A model generated the notes under the pieces. It saw nothing but the letters and a program-made list of their open reading frames with translations, made no database searches and was not told the DNA's origin. A program made the position numbers and the translations under genes. Shown piece after piece: positions 12,641 to 24,528 of a DNA stretch of 64,000 bases. Source of the DNA: Chaunax sp. Z400 (taxonomy: Eukaryota; Chordata; Actinopteri; Lophiiformes; Chaunacidae); the NCBI GenBank assembly GCA_037577475.1, contig CM075194.1:6499992-6563991 (forward strand), in the 5' to 3' direction. Position 1 is the first letter of the stretch. Every line of letters begins with the position of its first letter.

Positions 12641-12810
12641 ATATTTAAGATTTCAGCTCACGTTTAACCCCGTTCTCTCCCTCACAGCTTGGACCATCGA
12701 CAGCATCGAGATGCAAGACTTTAGTCACCACAAAGGATGACTCTGACAGAGCCATTCACTGTATTAATGTATCTGTTCAGTCTAAATGATATTATGGCAT
12801 ATTAGATGGG

Positions 12811-13535
12811 CACTCAGAAAGCACATACCTCCGCCAAGGCAAACAGCCCACTCATCTAAGATGCGTATGATGTGCAATTCTGCAAGAGCAACCATTATAT
12901 GTGTGGATATATTTAGCAAAATATTAGATTTATGTTTGTGCAGAACTGAAGTGTCAGCATCATCTCTCAATAATCACTTATGACCCACTAGACGTGTGTC
13001 GTTGTATCTGCAGAGACCCTGCATGTGCATGTAGTGTGCTTGTAGCTACCAGTCAATAATAAGTACATATATATGCAGGGTGTGAGGTGAGATCATAGGC
13101 TAAAAACAGGTTACATTCCTGTCTCCGTTTCTCTCCACTGAATGGATGCATGAAGAGCTGCAGGTGTGTGTGTTTGACATGCAAAATCCAACGATGTCAT
13201 ACCTTCCTGCAGCGTTGTGTAGACCTGAAATAACCGCCATGGAACAATGGGAAAACAACTTTTTTCACATTTGCTGCTTTCTTTCGCTGCTAACGCTGCT
13301 CCCCCTCTCCATTTCCTGTCTATAGCGCTCGGCCAACCCTGCTCTCTCCAGCCAGGTAGGAGGGGCCAATCCACAACTAAATCCTATTCATCTAAAGTGA
13401 AAAATAATTTGTGGATCTGCTTCAGAAGATAAGGTACTCTTCCGTGACCCATGCTACACCCCTCCACCAAGTTTCATGAAAATCAGGCCAGTAATTATCC
13501 CGTAATCCTGCAGACAGACAGACAAACAAACCAAA
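12811..13535 (-). repeat. Dispersed repeat, reverse copy, interrupted
   Basis: It starts CACTCAGAAAGCACATACCT then CCGCCAAGGC. It ends CCACCAAGTTTCATGAAAAT followed by a GCAGACAGACAGACAAACAAACC tail, typical of the other end of the same family. The middle (about 13100-13390) may be unrelated, so this could be two fragments. Confidence 0.45.
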
Positions 13536-14835
13536 ATAGAGCCTCCGTGGTGGATTTAATAAACTCCTCAATCAATGGAGCTCAATCCTTAGATCCTCCA
13601 TCAGATGCTGTTTGGACTTTTTTGTTGTTGTTTGTTTTCTCTACCCCTAATATCTGCCTGTTTCTGTCTTTTGGTTTGTGGCATTAGACTGAAAAAATAC
13701 TGAACACTGTCAGTCAGTTCAACAATATTTCTCCACCAATCAGAGGACGTGCTGCTGATTGTTACTGCATATACAGTATATATTTACAGCATAGTATTTG
13801 GTACTAGTGTCTTCTCTATGAATTTTTCCTCATGAAGGTCTGAGTAGCATTTTTATTGCTGTTCAGTTAAGGAAAAGTGATTAGCAACCCTACAGGATTT
13901 TTTTTTGGTATCATGTATTTTAATAAAAAATATTTAAAAAACTAATGAAAATTGGATTAAGAAATGGGTGAAAACTGACTGTCAAAATGGGTTTACTGTA
14001 AACTGTCTCCTTGCAGAAAATACGAAACCCCCTTTTTTGGCGTGTAGATCCAATAACTAAGAGTGATAATAAGATGAAAACTTGAAATGCACAGCAGCAT
14101 TTCCAGTGTTAATTTTTGTTAAATTATCAGTAACAATTATTTAAATGTTGGTTGTATACCTAATGATTTGCCACTGAAGCAGCTATCCAGAGCTCACCTA
14201 CTGGATCAATTCATTCTGACTGGTATCAGGTATCAGGTAAGGAAATGTCAATGTTCAATACAGTTGAATTAATCTCTGTACCATAATATTAAGGCTTTGC
14301 GGTCGGAGGACGATACAGACTGTTGAAACGATTGTGCCTGGGTTCGGGGACTCCAGAGGACCTTCCCTCTGGAAATGAATAAGTGACCTAGTTATACATT
14401 TTGCTTGTGAAGTTTATTTTTATCTGTTGGCGCATTGTCAATTTATCTATAGCATGCTTCCCATTAGGAGCCAAACGCATGGAACAAATTTCCTCAGGCC
14501 ACAGTGAATAATATTATTTATGTTTTCGTTGTCATTATTAAAATCGGAGACAGTGTGTGTCTGCCTAAAGAAAAACAGGCTGTCCACATTACAGTTTATG
14601 TTCAACACTATTTAACAGTTGTTTACTTTACTACTTCATTGTTTGAGCAACATTAATGATGTTTACAGAACCTGATTATAGTGTTGATGAAGCAGTTATG
14701 AATATAACACTTTTAGATATTGCACATTTAGAGATGTGTGATAGCAACTAAAGCACCCAGAACATCCTGTTTATACACAGTACAAAAGGTTCCATTGTTT
14801 AATTATGAACAAAAATATTTTGGTGACATGTTTAT

Positions 14836-14866
14836 ATATATATATATATTAATATATATTATATTG
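14836..14866. repeat. (TA)n microsatellite
   Basis: An uninterrupted TATATA run followed by TTAATATATATTATATT. Seen directly. Confidence 0.9.
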
Positions 14867-15609
14867 CAATCATGGTGCAATCATCATTTATGTGGAACTT
14901 TGTCATCCATACATTTTTCATCTATACTCCAATAAAGTCTGGTTAATGTGTTTGATTATTAATAACATAAGGTCATATAACACACACTTGTTTACATCTT
15001 GTTTTAATTATCTCTTTTATACTCATTAAGTTGTTTGTGTTATGATTGACTTTGTGTGCTGAATCCTTTTAATAATGCAGAGATCTAATGATCCCGCTGG
15101 GACCAATAAAGTCATATCCAATCTCACCACTTCCTTTATTTATTTACATGATAAACTCTATATGTGAGTCCATAGTGAGCAGCGGAGCCCAACCAATGCA
15201 TCGACTTTATCCATCAGTGCTCGTTTGTCATAACGTGCTGTCAGCAGGTCAGCACATATGCACATGGATTTTTACCTTCTTTTGAATCATACAGTATTTC
15301 ATGGCTCAGCACACATCTTTATTTCTACTTATTGATACTTTATTTGAGACATCACTGCAAAAAACTGCTGTTTTTATTTCAAAGTTGATCAGAAAGGGTA
15401 ATTGGCCAAAAAAAACAACAACTTCACAAACCCCACATTGATCGATCTTTAATGAGAAAGAAGATGACATTTAGGAAACTTACGGATCATTAATTGGTGT
15501 CCTAATTGACAAGTTTGTAGTAACGATGCTTTTTATATTAGCAGCAAAAGAAAAGCATTGCCTTTTAGAATCTTAGGATTTTTTTTTGTTAATTATTTTG
15601 GCATTTAAC

Positions 15610-15905
15610 ACCTCCACCCAGAGGGTTATGGTTTCACCAGTGTCCTTTTAGTTGTTTGTTCATTTGTTACCAGCGTTATGCAAAAAGATTTTCTACAATA
15701 CTTGTTTGGGCCAGGAAAGAACAGATCAGGATAGAGGAGCAGATCCATGAAATTTATTTATAACTTTTCTAAAAATTACGAGACATTTTCCTCAATTTTT
15801 CAAGAATTAATTCATAAATCATGATGTAACAAAATCCCTCATTAATGGTGTTGATATCTATAAGCGTGTATAATGTGGTGCAGATACCGATAATAATCTG
15901 GATCA
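15610..15905 (+). repeat. Teleost-type dispersed repeat copy
   Basis: It contains GAGGGTTATGGTTTCACCAG, TTGTTTGTTCATTTGTTACC, AGATCAGGATAGAGGAGCAG and ATCTATAAGCGTGTATAATG. The order of these blocks matches the consensus I remember for an abundant teleost element. A further fragment follows at 16020-16145. Confidence 0.55.
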
Positions 15906-16019
15906 ATGTATGTATTTGTGGGAGATGATCTTTATTAATTGCTGTATGGTAACAAATATGTCTAGAAACATGCAACTACCACCAATGTGTAGCTAAGATA
16001 ATAGTTTTTAGTGCTCTCC

Positions 16020-16145
16020 TGCAGATTTAAAAATAAATCCAGATGAGTGTGATTTATTTTATGACTTTTAGTCCAGATCCAGGTTTATGTAAGATTTGTA
16101 GGACTGAGCCTTGGTGAAGATGTGCACTCTGCAGAGATCTTGTTG
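16020..16145 (+). repeat. Fragment of the same dispersed repeat
   Basis: It shares AAATCCAGATGAGTGTGATT and AGATCCAGGTTTATG with 8397-8510. It ends CTTGGTGAAGATGTGCACTC, an eroded version of the family's GGCGGAGGT.TGCGCTC end. Confidence 0.5.
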
Positions 16146-16490
16146 GCTTCTCCTTGATCTACTGATTTGTTACACAAAAGCATCTGCCAAATGAGCTTAA
16201 ATGTTAAAATGAACATGATTTCAATTTGAATTGCATCATTAGACAAAGTAAAATACTTGTAAGCTGGTGGAAAGTGAATTTTGGACACAGCTTCAGTTCT
16301 TTCCATCTCAATTTTTGTGCGTTGTTCCTGATGCTGTCTGAATTATACAGATAATATAAATCCCAACTATCTGCTCCCTGCACGATTAAACAAACCCCCT
16401 GAGTCATCTGCAGCATAGTGTGACCCATTCAGTCTTCATTAGCGAATCTCTGTCTGTAAAAGGCTGTATATCACAACCAGCTCGTCTCAC

Positions 16491-16660
16491 CTGAGCAGGT
16501 ATCTGTGCTCTCAGAGTGTTCTGCTCTGTTTCCATCAGGATGCCCGGGGTGGTGGTTGCCAAGTGTGGGCTCTGGTTGTCCGTCACTGGACTGGGTATCC
16601 CCGGCTGGCTGGCACCTGTTTTCACATCCGATCCATTCCCGAAGGCCAGGATGGCTTTTT
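16491..16660 (-). CDS. GDNF-family receptor alpha-like exon (D3 end and stalk)
   Basis: Minus-strand exon of 170 bp bounded by an acceptor (TTCCTGTGCTCTAG, AG at 16661-16662) and a donor (CAG then GTGAGA, GT at 16489-16490). It starts with two bases of a split codon and ends in phase 0, joining in frame to the exon at 11950-12096. The peptide begins KAILAFGNGSDV, which matches from memory the end of the third cysteine-rich domain of GFRA1 and GFRA2 (NAIQAFGNGSDV/NGTDV). A Pro/Ser/Thr-rich juxtamembrane stalk with ATTTPGI follows. GFRA proteins are GPI-anchored co-receptors for GDNF-family ligands that signal through RET. The paralogue (1, 2 or 4) cannot be decided from 56 residues. The upstream exons, with the three Cys-rich domains and the signal peptide, are not visible between 16661 and 18460 and must lie beyond the array or outside the window. 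Confidence 0.78.
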
Positions 16661-18151
16661 CTAGAGCACAGGAACAGCAGAGACATGTGTTTTGAAAGAC
16701 TGGCAGTTTAATAGAGAGAAATTGCTCTCATCATCTAATGGATAAACTTAAACTTCACAATCAAAGTTCACACCAGGCATGACCTCTAGTTCCTCTCTTT
16801 TCCTTGTGGCTCTTTGTCGTCATGTGATTGGTCACTTTATAATTACCCACTGGGAGACTGTAATTACTATGTGGTTATGGCACCTTTCAGGGTGAGTCAT
16901 CAAGCAACTGGACCAGTGAATATGCACCCTTTTCTCTGAAACATTCATTTCAAACTCTCTCATGATTAAAAATACACCTATTTTAGCCCTCTATGTAAAG
17001 GGGACTGAAACAGACAAGAGGTCATGATTTGATTTATTCATTCACCAAAAATAAAAGTATGTAGACTCTTCCATTCACAGGATGCGATGCATCAGAAGCG
17101 CTCATCACATAGACAGCAGATATTTGAATAATGGAAGCTTAGATTTTTCCCATTCATACATCTTGTAGCCTTTTTGGGTCTCCAGTTTAAAACACTACCT
17201 ATAGTGATTAACATATGATATCCATTTGCCTGGGAATAAGTCATAAATAGATTATTCCTAGAACAGAAAATATAGCAATCTGCATACTTGAACACTAAAC
17301 AAGGGAGAAAGGAGTGCTGTGTGAGCAAGAATTCACTTTCCTTTGCATAAACTGTAAATGTGTGATAGGAAATTGGCCTGTTGGGTCAAAAACGTGCCTC
17401 CGACAGGGGCAGATTGAAGCTTTGCTTTTAATATCAGAAAGTTCAGAGGCTAGAGCTGCAAGTCAGGAACAAACCAAGTTCATTTATGGGTAAATTTGAA
17501 TAAAGACTAAAAGGGAACTCTGGTCATGATGTAAAATAATGAATAATAATGAATAATAAACAGCAGTGAGATACTTTTTGAATCCATTCACAACCAGCAG
17601 GTTCTCTGACTGGCTTACCTAAATAGCTGCAGGGCAGCATAAGAACTTCCTGACCTTCCTGCTGGTTTTCAACACGGCCTGCATCCAAATGTAGCCTCCC
17701 ATCACTTATGTAGAGAATATGTTAATGTGAATGGAATAGTGTGTTGTTGTCCAAACAATGTAGAGGTGTAGGAGAGTTATATAGGTCATTAATCATACTC
17801 CAACACCATTATTACCCCGTTCTACACTTCTCTGAGATGGAAGAGTGTTGTGGATGAGAAATAATTAAGTGTTAGAGAGTTGTGTTGTGTGTAAGTAAGA
17901 TTAACTGTATGTTTGAAAACTAATTATATGAGGAGAAAATAGAAGAAAAAACGATAAGATGTAAGAATAGTAGTGTTTGAGAAACGCCATTGTAAGACAG
18001 AAATAACCTGTAGATCTCATCTTTACCAATGATCTGGATGTCCTTGTGACAGGAACGCCAACAATAATACATAATATCTGTTTTCACTTAACGTACATCA
18101 CGACACAATCATTTCATTAAGGCTGGAAAATAACAATAAACTACCTACAAA
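16661..18151. other. Intron or unplaced sequence; no exon seen
   Basis: This lies upstream (minus strand) of the GFRA-like exon. I searched it by eye for the expected preceding exon (Trp-Cys-x-Cys and Asn-Thr-Cys-Leu) and did not find it. A donor-like GTAAGC at about 17615-17620 on the minus strand has no convincing exon attached. Confidence 0.5.
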
Positions 18152-18290
18152 CAAGGAAGTTGTGTTTTAATCCATGTCAGTGTGTTTGTTTGTTTGTTTG
18201 CAGGATTACACAAAAACCATTGGTTGGATTTACGCGAAACTTGGTGGAAGAATGGAACATGGGCAACAACCCATTACATTTTCTTGTAGT
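18152..18290 (+). repeat. Teleost-type dispersed repeat, 170 bp from the array
   Basis: It begins AAGGAAGTTGTGTTTTAATC, then TTTGTTTGTTTGCAGGATTA, ACAAAAACCATTGGTTGGAT, CGCGAAACTTGGTGGAAGAA and ends CCCATTACATTTTC. This is the 5' half of the family also seen at 15610-15905, well preserved. The telomere-like array starts 170 bp later. Confidence 0.7.
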
Positions 18291-18460
18291 TCCAGTATCT
18301 ATATCCAGTCTGTATTCAGTCTATGTGTTTCTTTTTTGTCAGTTTGTCAGCTTCACCCCATGTCTCTCCAGTCATCTCCTGTTTTGCTCTTTGGTTTCTC
18401 CATCAAGTTATTTGTAGTTTTGTTAATTTATGTATTTACTCTATTATTTTCCTTATGGAC

Positions 18461-21400
18461 TTAGGGTAAGGGTTTGAGCTAGGGTTAGGGTAAGAGCTAA
18501 TGTAAGGGTTTGAGCTAGGGTTAGGGTAAGAGCTAGGGTAAGGGTTTGAGCTAGGGTTAGAGTTTGAGCTAAGGTTAGGGTTAGAGCCAGGGTTAGAGCT
18601 AGGGTTATGGTTAGAGCTAGGGTAAGGGTTTGAGCTAGGGTTAGGGTTAGAGCTAGGGTAAGGGTTTGAGCTAGGGTTAGGGTAAGAGCTAATGTAAGGG
18701 TTTGAGCTAGGGTTAGGGTAAGAGCTAGGGTAAGGGTTTGAGCTAGGGTTAGAGTTTGAGCTAAGGTTAGGGTTAGAGCCAGGGTTAGAGCTAGGGTTAT
18801 GGTTAGAGCTAGGGTAAGGGTTTGAGCTAGGGTTAGGGTTAGAGCTAGGGTAAGGGTTTGAGCTAGGGTTAGGGTAAGAGCTAATGTAAGGGTTTGAGCT
18901 AGGGTTAGGGTAAGAGCTAGGGTAAGGGTTTGAGCTAGGGTTAGAGTTTGAGCTAAGGTTAGGGTTAGAGCCAGGGTTAGAGCTAGGGTTACGGTTAGAG
19001 CTAGGGTAAGGGTTTGAGCTAGGGTTAGGGTTAGAGCTAAGGTTAGAGTTTTGAGCTAAGGTTAGGGTTAGAGCCAGGATTAGAGCTAGGGTTGGGGTTA
19101 GAGCTAGGGTTAGTGCTAGGGTTAGAGCTAGAGTTAGGGCTAGGGTTAGGGTTAGAGCTAGGGTTAGGGTTAGAGCTAGGGTTAGGGTTACAGCTAGGGT
19201 TAGGGTTAGGGTTTGAGCTAGGGTTAGGGTTGGGGTTTGAGCTAGGGTTAGGGTTAGGGTTTGAGCTAGGGTTAGGGTTTGAGCTAGGGTTAGGGTTAGA
19301 GCTAGGGTTAGAGTTTGAGCTAAGGTTAGAGCTAGGGTTAGGGTTAGAGCTAGGGTTAGGGTTAGAGCTAGGGTTAGGGTTAGGGTTTGAGCTAGGGTTA
19401 GGGTTTGAGCTAGGGTTAGTGCTAGGGTTAGAGTTAGGGCTAGGGTTAGGGGTAGAGCTAGGGTTAGGGTTAGAGCTAGGGTTAGGGTTAGGGTTTGAGC
19501 TAGGGTTAGGGTTGGGGTTTGAGCTAGGGTTAGGGTTAGGGTTTGAGCTAGGGTTAGGGTTAGAGCGAGGGTTAGGGTTTGAGCTAGGGTTAGGGTTAGG
19601 GCTAGGGTTAGGGTTTGAGCTAGGGTTAGGGTTAGGGTTTGAGCTAGGGTTTTGGTTAGGGTTTGAGCTAGGGTTAGGGTTAGGGTTTGAGCTAGGGTTA
19701 GGGTTAGGGTTTGAGCTAGGGTTAGGGTTAGGGTTTGAACTAGGGTTAGGGTTAGGGTTTGAGCTAGGGTTAGGCTTAGGGTTAGAGCTAGGGTTAGGGT
19801 TAGGGTTTGAGCTAGGGTTAGGGCTAGGGTTAGAGCGAGGGTTAGGGCTAGGGTTAGAGCTAGGGTTAGGGGTAGGGTTTGAGCTTGGGTTAGGGTTAGG
19901 GTTTGAGCTAGGGTTAGGGTTAGGGTTTGAGATAGGGTTAGGGTTAGAGCTAGGGCTAGGGTTAGAGCTAGGGTTAGGGTTAGAGCTAGGGTTAGAGCTA
20001 GGGTTAGGGTTAGGGTTTGAGATAGGGTTAGGGTTAGAGCTAGGGCTAGGGTTAGAGCTAGGGTTAGGGTTGGGGTTTGAGCTAGGGTTACGGTTAGGGT
20101 TTGAGCTAGGGTTAGGGTTAGAGCTATGGTTAGGGTTAGGGTTTGAGCTAGGGTTAGGGTTAGAGCTAGGGCTAGGGTTAGAGCTAGGGTTAGGGTTAGA
20201 GCTAGGGCTAGGGTTAGAGTTAGGGTTAGGGTTTGAGCTAGGGTTAGGGTTAGAGCTAGGGTTATGGTTTGAGCTAGGATGAGGGTTTGAGCTAGGGTTA
20301 GGGTTAGGGTTTGAGCTAGGGTTAGGGTTTGAGCTAGGGTTAGGGTTAGGGTTTGAGCTAGGGTTAGGGTTAGAGCTAGGGTTAGGGTTAGAGCTAGGGT
20401 TAGGGTTAGGGTTTGAGCTAGGGCTAGGGTTAGGGTTAGGGTTTGAGTTAGGGTTAGGGTTAGGGTTTGAGCTAGGGTTAGGGTTAGGGTTTGAGTTAGG
20501 GTTAGAGCTAGGGTTAGGGTTAGGGTTTGAGTTAGGGTTAGAGCTAGGGTTAGGGTTAGGGTTTGAGCTAGGGTTAGAGCTAGGGTTAGGGTTAGAGCTG
20601 GGGTTAGGGTTAGAGCTAGGGTTAGGGTTAGGGTTTGAGCTAGGGTTAGGGTTTGAGCTAGGGTTAGGGTTAGGGTTTGAGCTAGGGTTAGGGTTAGGGT
20701 TTGAGCTAGGGTTAGGGTTAGGGTTTGAGCTACGGTTAGGTTTTGAGCTAGGGTTAGGGTTAGGGTTTCAGCTAGGGTTAGCGTTAGGGTTTGGGCTAGG
20801 GTTAGGGTTAGAGCTAGGGTTAGGGTTAGGGTTTGAGCTAGGGTTAGGGTTAGGGTTTGAGTTAGGGTTAGAGTTAGGGTTAGGGTTTGAGTTAGGGTTA
20901 GAGCTAGGGTTAGGGTTAGGGTTAGAGCTAGGGTTAGGGTTAGGGTTTGAGCTAGGGTTAGGGTTAGGGTTTGAGCTAGGGTTAGGGTTAGGGTTTGAGC
21001 TAGGGTTAGGGTTAGGGTTTGAGCTAGGGCTAGGGTTAGGGTTAGGGTTTGAATTAGGGTTAGGGTTAGGGTTTGAGCTAGGGTTAGGGTTAGGGTTAGG
21101 GTTTGAGCTAGGGTTAGGGTTAGGGTTTGAGTTAGGGTTAGGGTTAGGGTTAGAGCTAGGGCTAGGGTTAGGGTTAGGGTCTGAGTTAGGGTTTGAGCTA
21201 GGGTTAGGGTTAGGGTTTGAGCTAGGGCTAGGGTTAGGGTTAGGGTTTGAATTAGGGTTAGGGTTAGGGTTTGAGCTAGGGCTAGGGTTAGGGTTAGGGT
21301 TTGAGTTAGGGTTAGGGTTAGGGTTAGGGTTTGAGCTAGGGTTAGGGTTAGGGTTAGGGTTTGAGCTAGGGTTACGGTTAGGGTTAGGGTTTGAGTTAGG

Positions 21401-23931
21401 GTTAGGGTTAGGGTTAGAGCTAGGGCTAGGGTTAGGGTTAGGGTCTGAGTTAGGGTTTGAGATAGGGTTAGGGTTAGGGTTTGAGCTAGGGCTAGGGTTA
21501 GGGTTAGGGTTTGAGCTAGGGTTAGAGTTAGGGTTTGAGCTAGGGTTAGGGTTAGGGTTTGAGCTAGGGCTAGGGTTAGGGTTAGGGTTTGAATTAGGGT
21601 TAGGGTTAGGGTTTGAGCTAGGGTTAGGGTTAGGGTTAGGGTTTGAGCTAGGATTAGGGTTAGGGTTAGGGTTTGAATTAGGGTTAGGGTTAGGGTTTGA
21701 GCTAGGGCTAGGGTTAGGGTTAGGGTCTGAGTTAGGGTTTGAGCTAGGGTTATGGTTAGGGTTTGAGCTAGGGTTAGGGTTAGGGTTAGGGTTTGAGCTA
21801 GGGTTAGGGTTAGGGTTAGGGTTTGAGTTAGGGTTAGGGTTAGGGTTAGGGTTAGAGCTAGGGCTAGGGTTAGGGTTAGGGTCTGAGTTAGGGTTTGAGC
21901 TAGGGTTAGGGTTAGGGTTTGAGCTAGGGCTAGGGTTAGGGTTAGGGTTTGAGCTAGGGCTAGGGTTAGGGTTTGAGCTAGGGCTAGGGTTAGGGTTAGG
22001 GTTTGAATTAGGGTTAGGGTTAGGGTTTGAGCTAGGGTTAGGGTGAGGGTTAGGGTTTGAGCTAGGGTTAGGGTTAGGGTTAGGGTTTGAGTTAGGGTTA
22101 GGGTTAGGGTTAGAGCTAGGGCTAGGGTTAGGGTTAGGGTCTGAGTTAGGGTTTGAGCTAGGGTTAGGGTCAGGGTTTGAGCTAGGGTTAGGGTTACGGT
22201 TTGAGCTAGGGTTAGGGTTAGGGTTTGAACTAGGGTTAGGGTTAGGGTTAGAGCTAGGGTTAGGGTTAGAGCTAGGGTTAGGGTTAGAGCTAGGGTTAGG
22301 GTTAGAGCCAGGGTTAGGGTTTGAGGTGGGGTTAGGGTTTCAGCTAGGGTTAGCGTTAGGGTTTGGGCTAGGGTTAGGGTTTGAGCTAGGGTTAGGGTTA
22401 GGGTTTGAGTTAGGGTTAGAGTTAGGGTTAGGGTTTGAGTTAGGGTTAGAGCTAGGGTTAGGGTTAGGGTTAGAGCTAGGGTTAGGGTTAGGGTTTGAGC
22501 TAGGGTTAGGGTTAGGGTTTGAGCTAGGGTTAGGGTTAGGGTTTGAGTTAGGGCTAGGGTTAGGGTTAGGGTTTGAATTAGGGTTAGGGTTAGGGTTTGA
22601 GCTAGGGTTAGGGTTAGGGTTTGAGTTAGGGTTAGAGTTAGGGTTAGGGTTTGAGTTAGGGTTAGAGCTAGGGTTAGGGTTAGGGTTAGAGCTAGGGTTA
22701 GGGTTAGGGTTTGAGCTAGGGTTAGGGTTAGGGTTTGAGTTAGGGTTAGGGTTAGGGTTAGAGCTAGGGCTAGGGTTAGGGTTAGGGTCTGAGTTAGGGT
22801 TTGAGCTAGGGTTAGGGACAGGGTTTGAGCTAGGGTTAGGGTTACGGTTTGAGCTAGGGTTAGGGTTAGGGTTTGAACTAGGGTTAGGGTTAGGGTTAGA
22901 GCTAGGGTTAGGGTTAGAGCTAGGGTTAGGGTTAGAGCTAGGGTTAGGGTTAGAGCCAGGGTTAGGGTTTGAGGTAGAGTTAGGGTTTCAGCTAGGGTTA
23001 GCGTTAGGGTTTGGGCTAGGGTTAGGGTTTGAGCTAGGGTTAGGGTTAGGGTTTGAGTTAGGGTTAGAGTTAGGGTTAGGGTTTGAGTTAGGGTTAGAGC
23101 TAGGGTTAGGGTTAGGGTTAGAGCTAGGGTTAGGGTTAGGGTTTGAGCTAGGGTTAGGGTTAGGGTTTGAGCTAGGGTTAGTGTTAAGGTTTGAGCTAGG
23201 GTTAGGGTTAGGGTTTGAGCTAGGGCTAGGGTTAGGGTTAGGGTTTGAATTAGGGTTAGGGTTAGGGTTTGAGCTAGGGTTAGGGTTTGAGCTAGGGTTA
23301 GGGTTTGAGCTAGGGTTAGGGTTAGGGTTTGAGTTAGGGTTAGAGTTAGGGTTAGGGTTTGAGTTAGGGTTAGAGCTAGGGTTAGGGTTAGGGTTAGAGC
23401 TAGGGTTAGGGTTAGGGTTTGAGCTAGGGTTAGGGTTAGGGTTTGAGCTAGGGTTAGGGTTAGGGTTTGAGCTAGGGTTAGGGTTAGGGTTTGAGCTAGG
23501 GCTAGGGTTAGGGTTAGGGTTTGAATTAGGGTTAGGGTTAGGGTTTGAGCTAGGGTTAGGATTAGGGTTAGGGTTTGAGCTAGGGTTAGGGTTAGGGTTA
23601 GGGTTTCAGCTAGGTTTAGGGTTAGGGTTTGAGCTAGGGCTAGGGTTAGGGTTAGGGTTTGAATTAGGGTTAGGGTTAGGGTTTGAGCTAGGGTTAGGGT
23701 TAGGGTTAGGGTTTGAGCTAGGGTTAGGGTTAGGGTTTGAGCTAGGGTTAGGGTTAGGGTTAGGGTTTGAGTTAGGGTTAGGGTTAGGGTTAGAGCTAGG
23801 GCTAGGGTTAGGGTTAGGGTCTGAGTTAGGGTTTGAGCTAGGGTTAGGGTTAGGGTTTGAGCTAGGGTTAGGGTTAGGGTTTGAGCTACGGTTAGGGTTA
23901 GGGTTAGGGTTAGAGTTAGAGCTAGGGTTAG
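18461..23931 (+). repeat. Telomere-like array A1 (G-rich on +)
   Basis: About 5.5 kb of phase-locked hexamers starting abruptly after unique DNA. The first 580 bp contain GGGTAA, GAGCCA and AATGTA variants in a 192-bp higher-order repeat (three copies; the AATGTA marker occurs at 18499, 18691 and 18883). Further in, most units are (GGGTTA)2-GGGTTT-GAGCTA (24 bp) or an 18-bp form. A 648-bp duplication is marked by TTTCAGCTAGGGTTAGCG at about 22341 and 22989. The long open frames (396 and 551 codons of Gly-Leu/Phe-Glu-Leu) are hexamer by-products. Confidence 0.98.
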
Positions 23932-24528
23932 GTTCTGTGTTAAGCTTTTTTGAATTTTATTCGAGTATTTTTCTGTATTGAAAATAAAACCACTTAAAAA
24001 AACCCGAGGGCTATCGTAAAAGGGGTGTAAACCATTAAAAAGAATAAAAAGGTGTCCCTTGTGACCTCAAATCTAGATGAGTATATGTATTTATAGATTT
24101 GTGTTATTTTACAAAAAAGAAAAAAGATCCGATTCTCCTATGGAGGTCAAAGGCTGGATGATGTCATGTTATTTAGAATTCACTGTGGCCAAGAGGTAGG
24201 TCAAACGCCTGCCAACCAGATGGCCGGAGGTTCAATCCCCGACAAGGCCACAGTCAATGCACATCATTTTCATGGATAAAATAATACAGTAAAAAATAAA
24301 GAAATAAAAGTGCCACCACTGGTTTGTTGAGGCACGGTGAGCAGAAGGAGCATTATTCCTTATGAAAGTCCCCGGAACCCCTGATCGTTCCTCCCGCAGG
24401 TCTGTATGATAAAACCAGAAAATATAACGGACACTGTTTGACAATATAAGATCTTAAAATTACATGTACAACATTTAAAAATTAATAAACCTTAAAAGGA
24501 GGGGCGGGGGGTTATTTAAAACATTAAA
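23932..24528 (+). repeat. 597-bp module S1
   Basis: First copy of the 597-bp non-telomeric module, beginning GTTCTGTGTTAAGCTT and ending AACATTAAA before TTAGGG. It contains a 73-nt tRNA-like segment at 24182-24254, a T4 run just after, the conserved core TTGAGGCACGGTGAGCAGAA, then a GC box (24501-24509) and TATTTAAA (24513-24520). It differs from S2-S7 at scattered sites (for example GGGGTGTAAACC, GATGAGTATATG), so it is a separate, slightly older copy. Confidence 0.95.

Larger units (their letters stand above)
12097..16490 (-). other. Inferred GFRA intron
   Basis: This stretch lies between two minus-strand exons with compatible phase and proper GT/AG ends. It holds dispersed repeats and no recognised exon. 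A stretch near 14290-14370 has an acceptor-like TTCATTTCCAG and an open frame on the minus strand, but resembles nothing I know. Confidence 0.6.

Noticed and set aside
14285..14375. Possible extra exon in the GFRA intron after TTCATTTCCAG
   Set aside because: The frame is open and CpG-containing, but there is no similarity to GFRA and no clear donor in phase 0.
17610..17690. Possible GFRA exon with a GTAAGC donor on the minus strand
   Set aside because: The acceptor is poor, two of three frames stop, and the peptide shows none of the cysteine spacing expected for GFRA domain 3.
19092..20282. 396-codon open frame of Gly-Leu/Glu-Leu repeats, and the 551-codon one at 22326-23981
   Set aside because: The hexamer period is a multiple of three, so one frame (GGG TTA, GGG TTT, GAG CTA) can never contain a stop. 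The frames are broken only where the six-base phase slips. No start context, splice sites or non-repeat domain.
23932..24528. Telomerase RNA gene hidden in the module
   Set aside because: No template-like CUAACCCUAA stretch exists within the module outside the flanking array, and no pseudoknot/CR4-CR5 layout could be recognised by eye.
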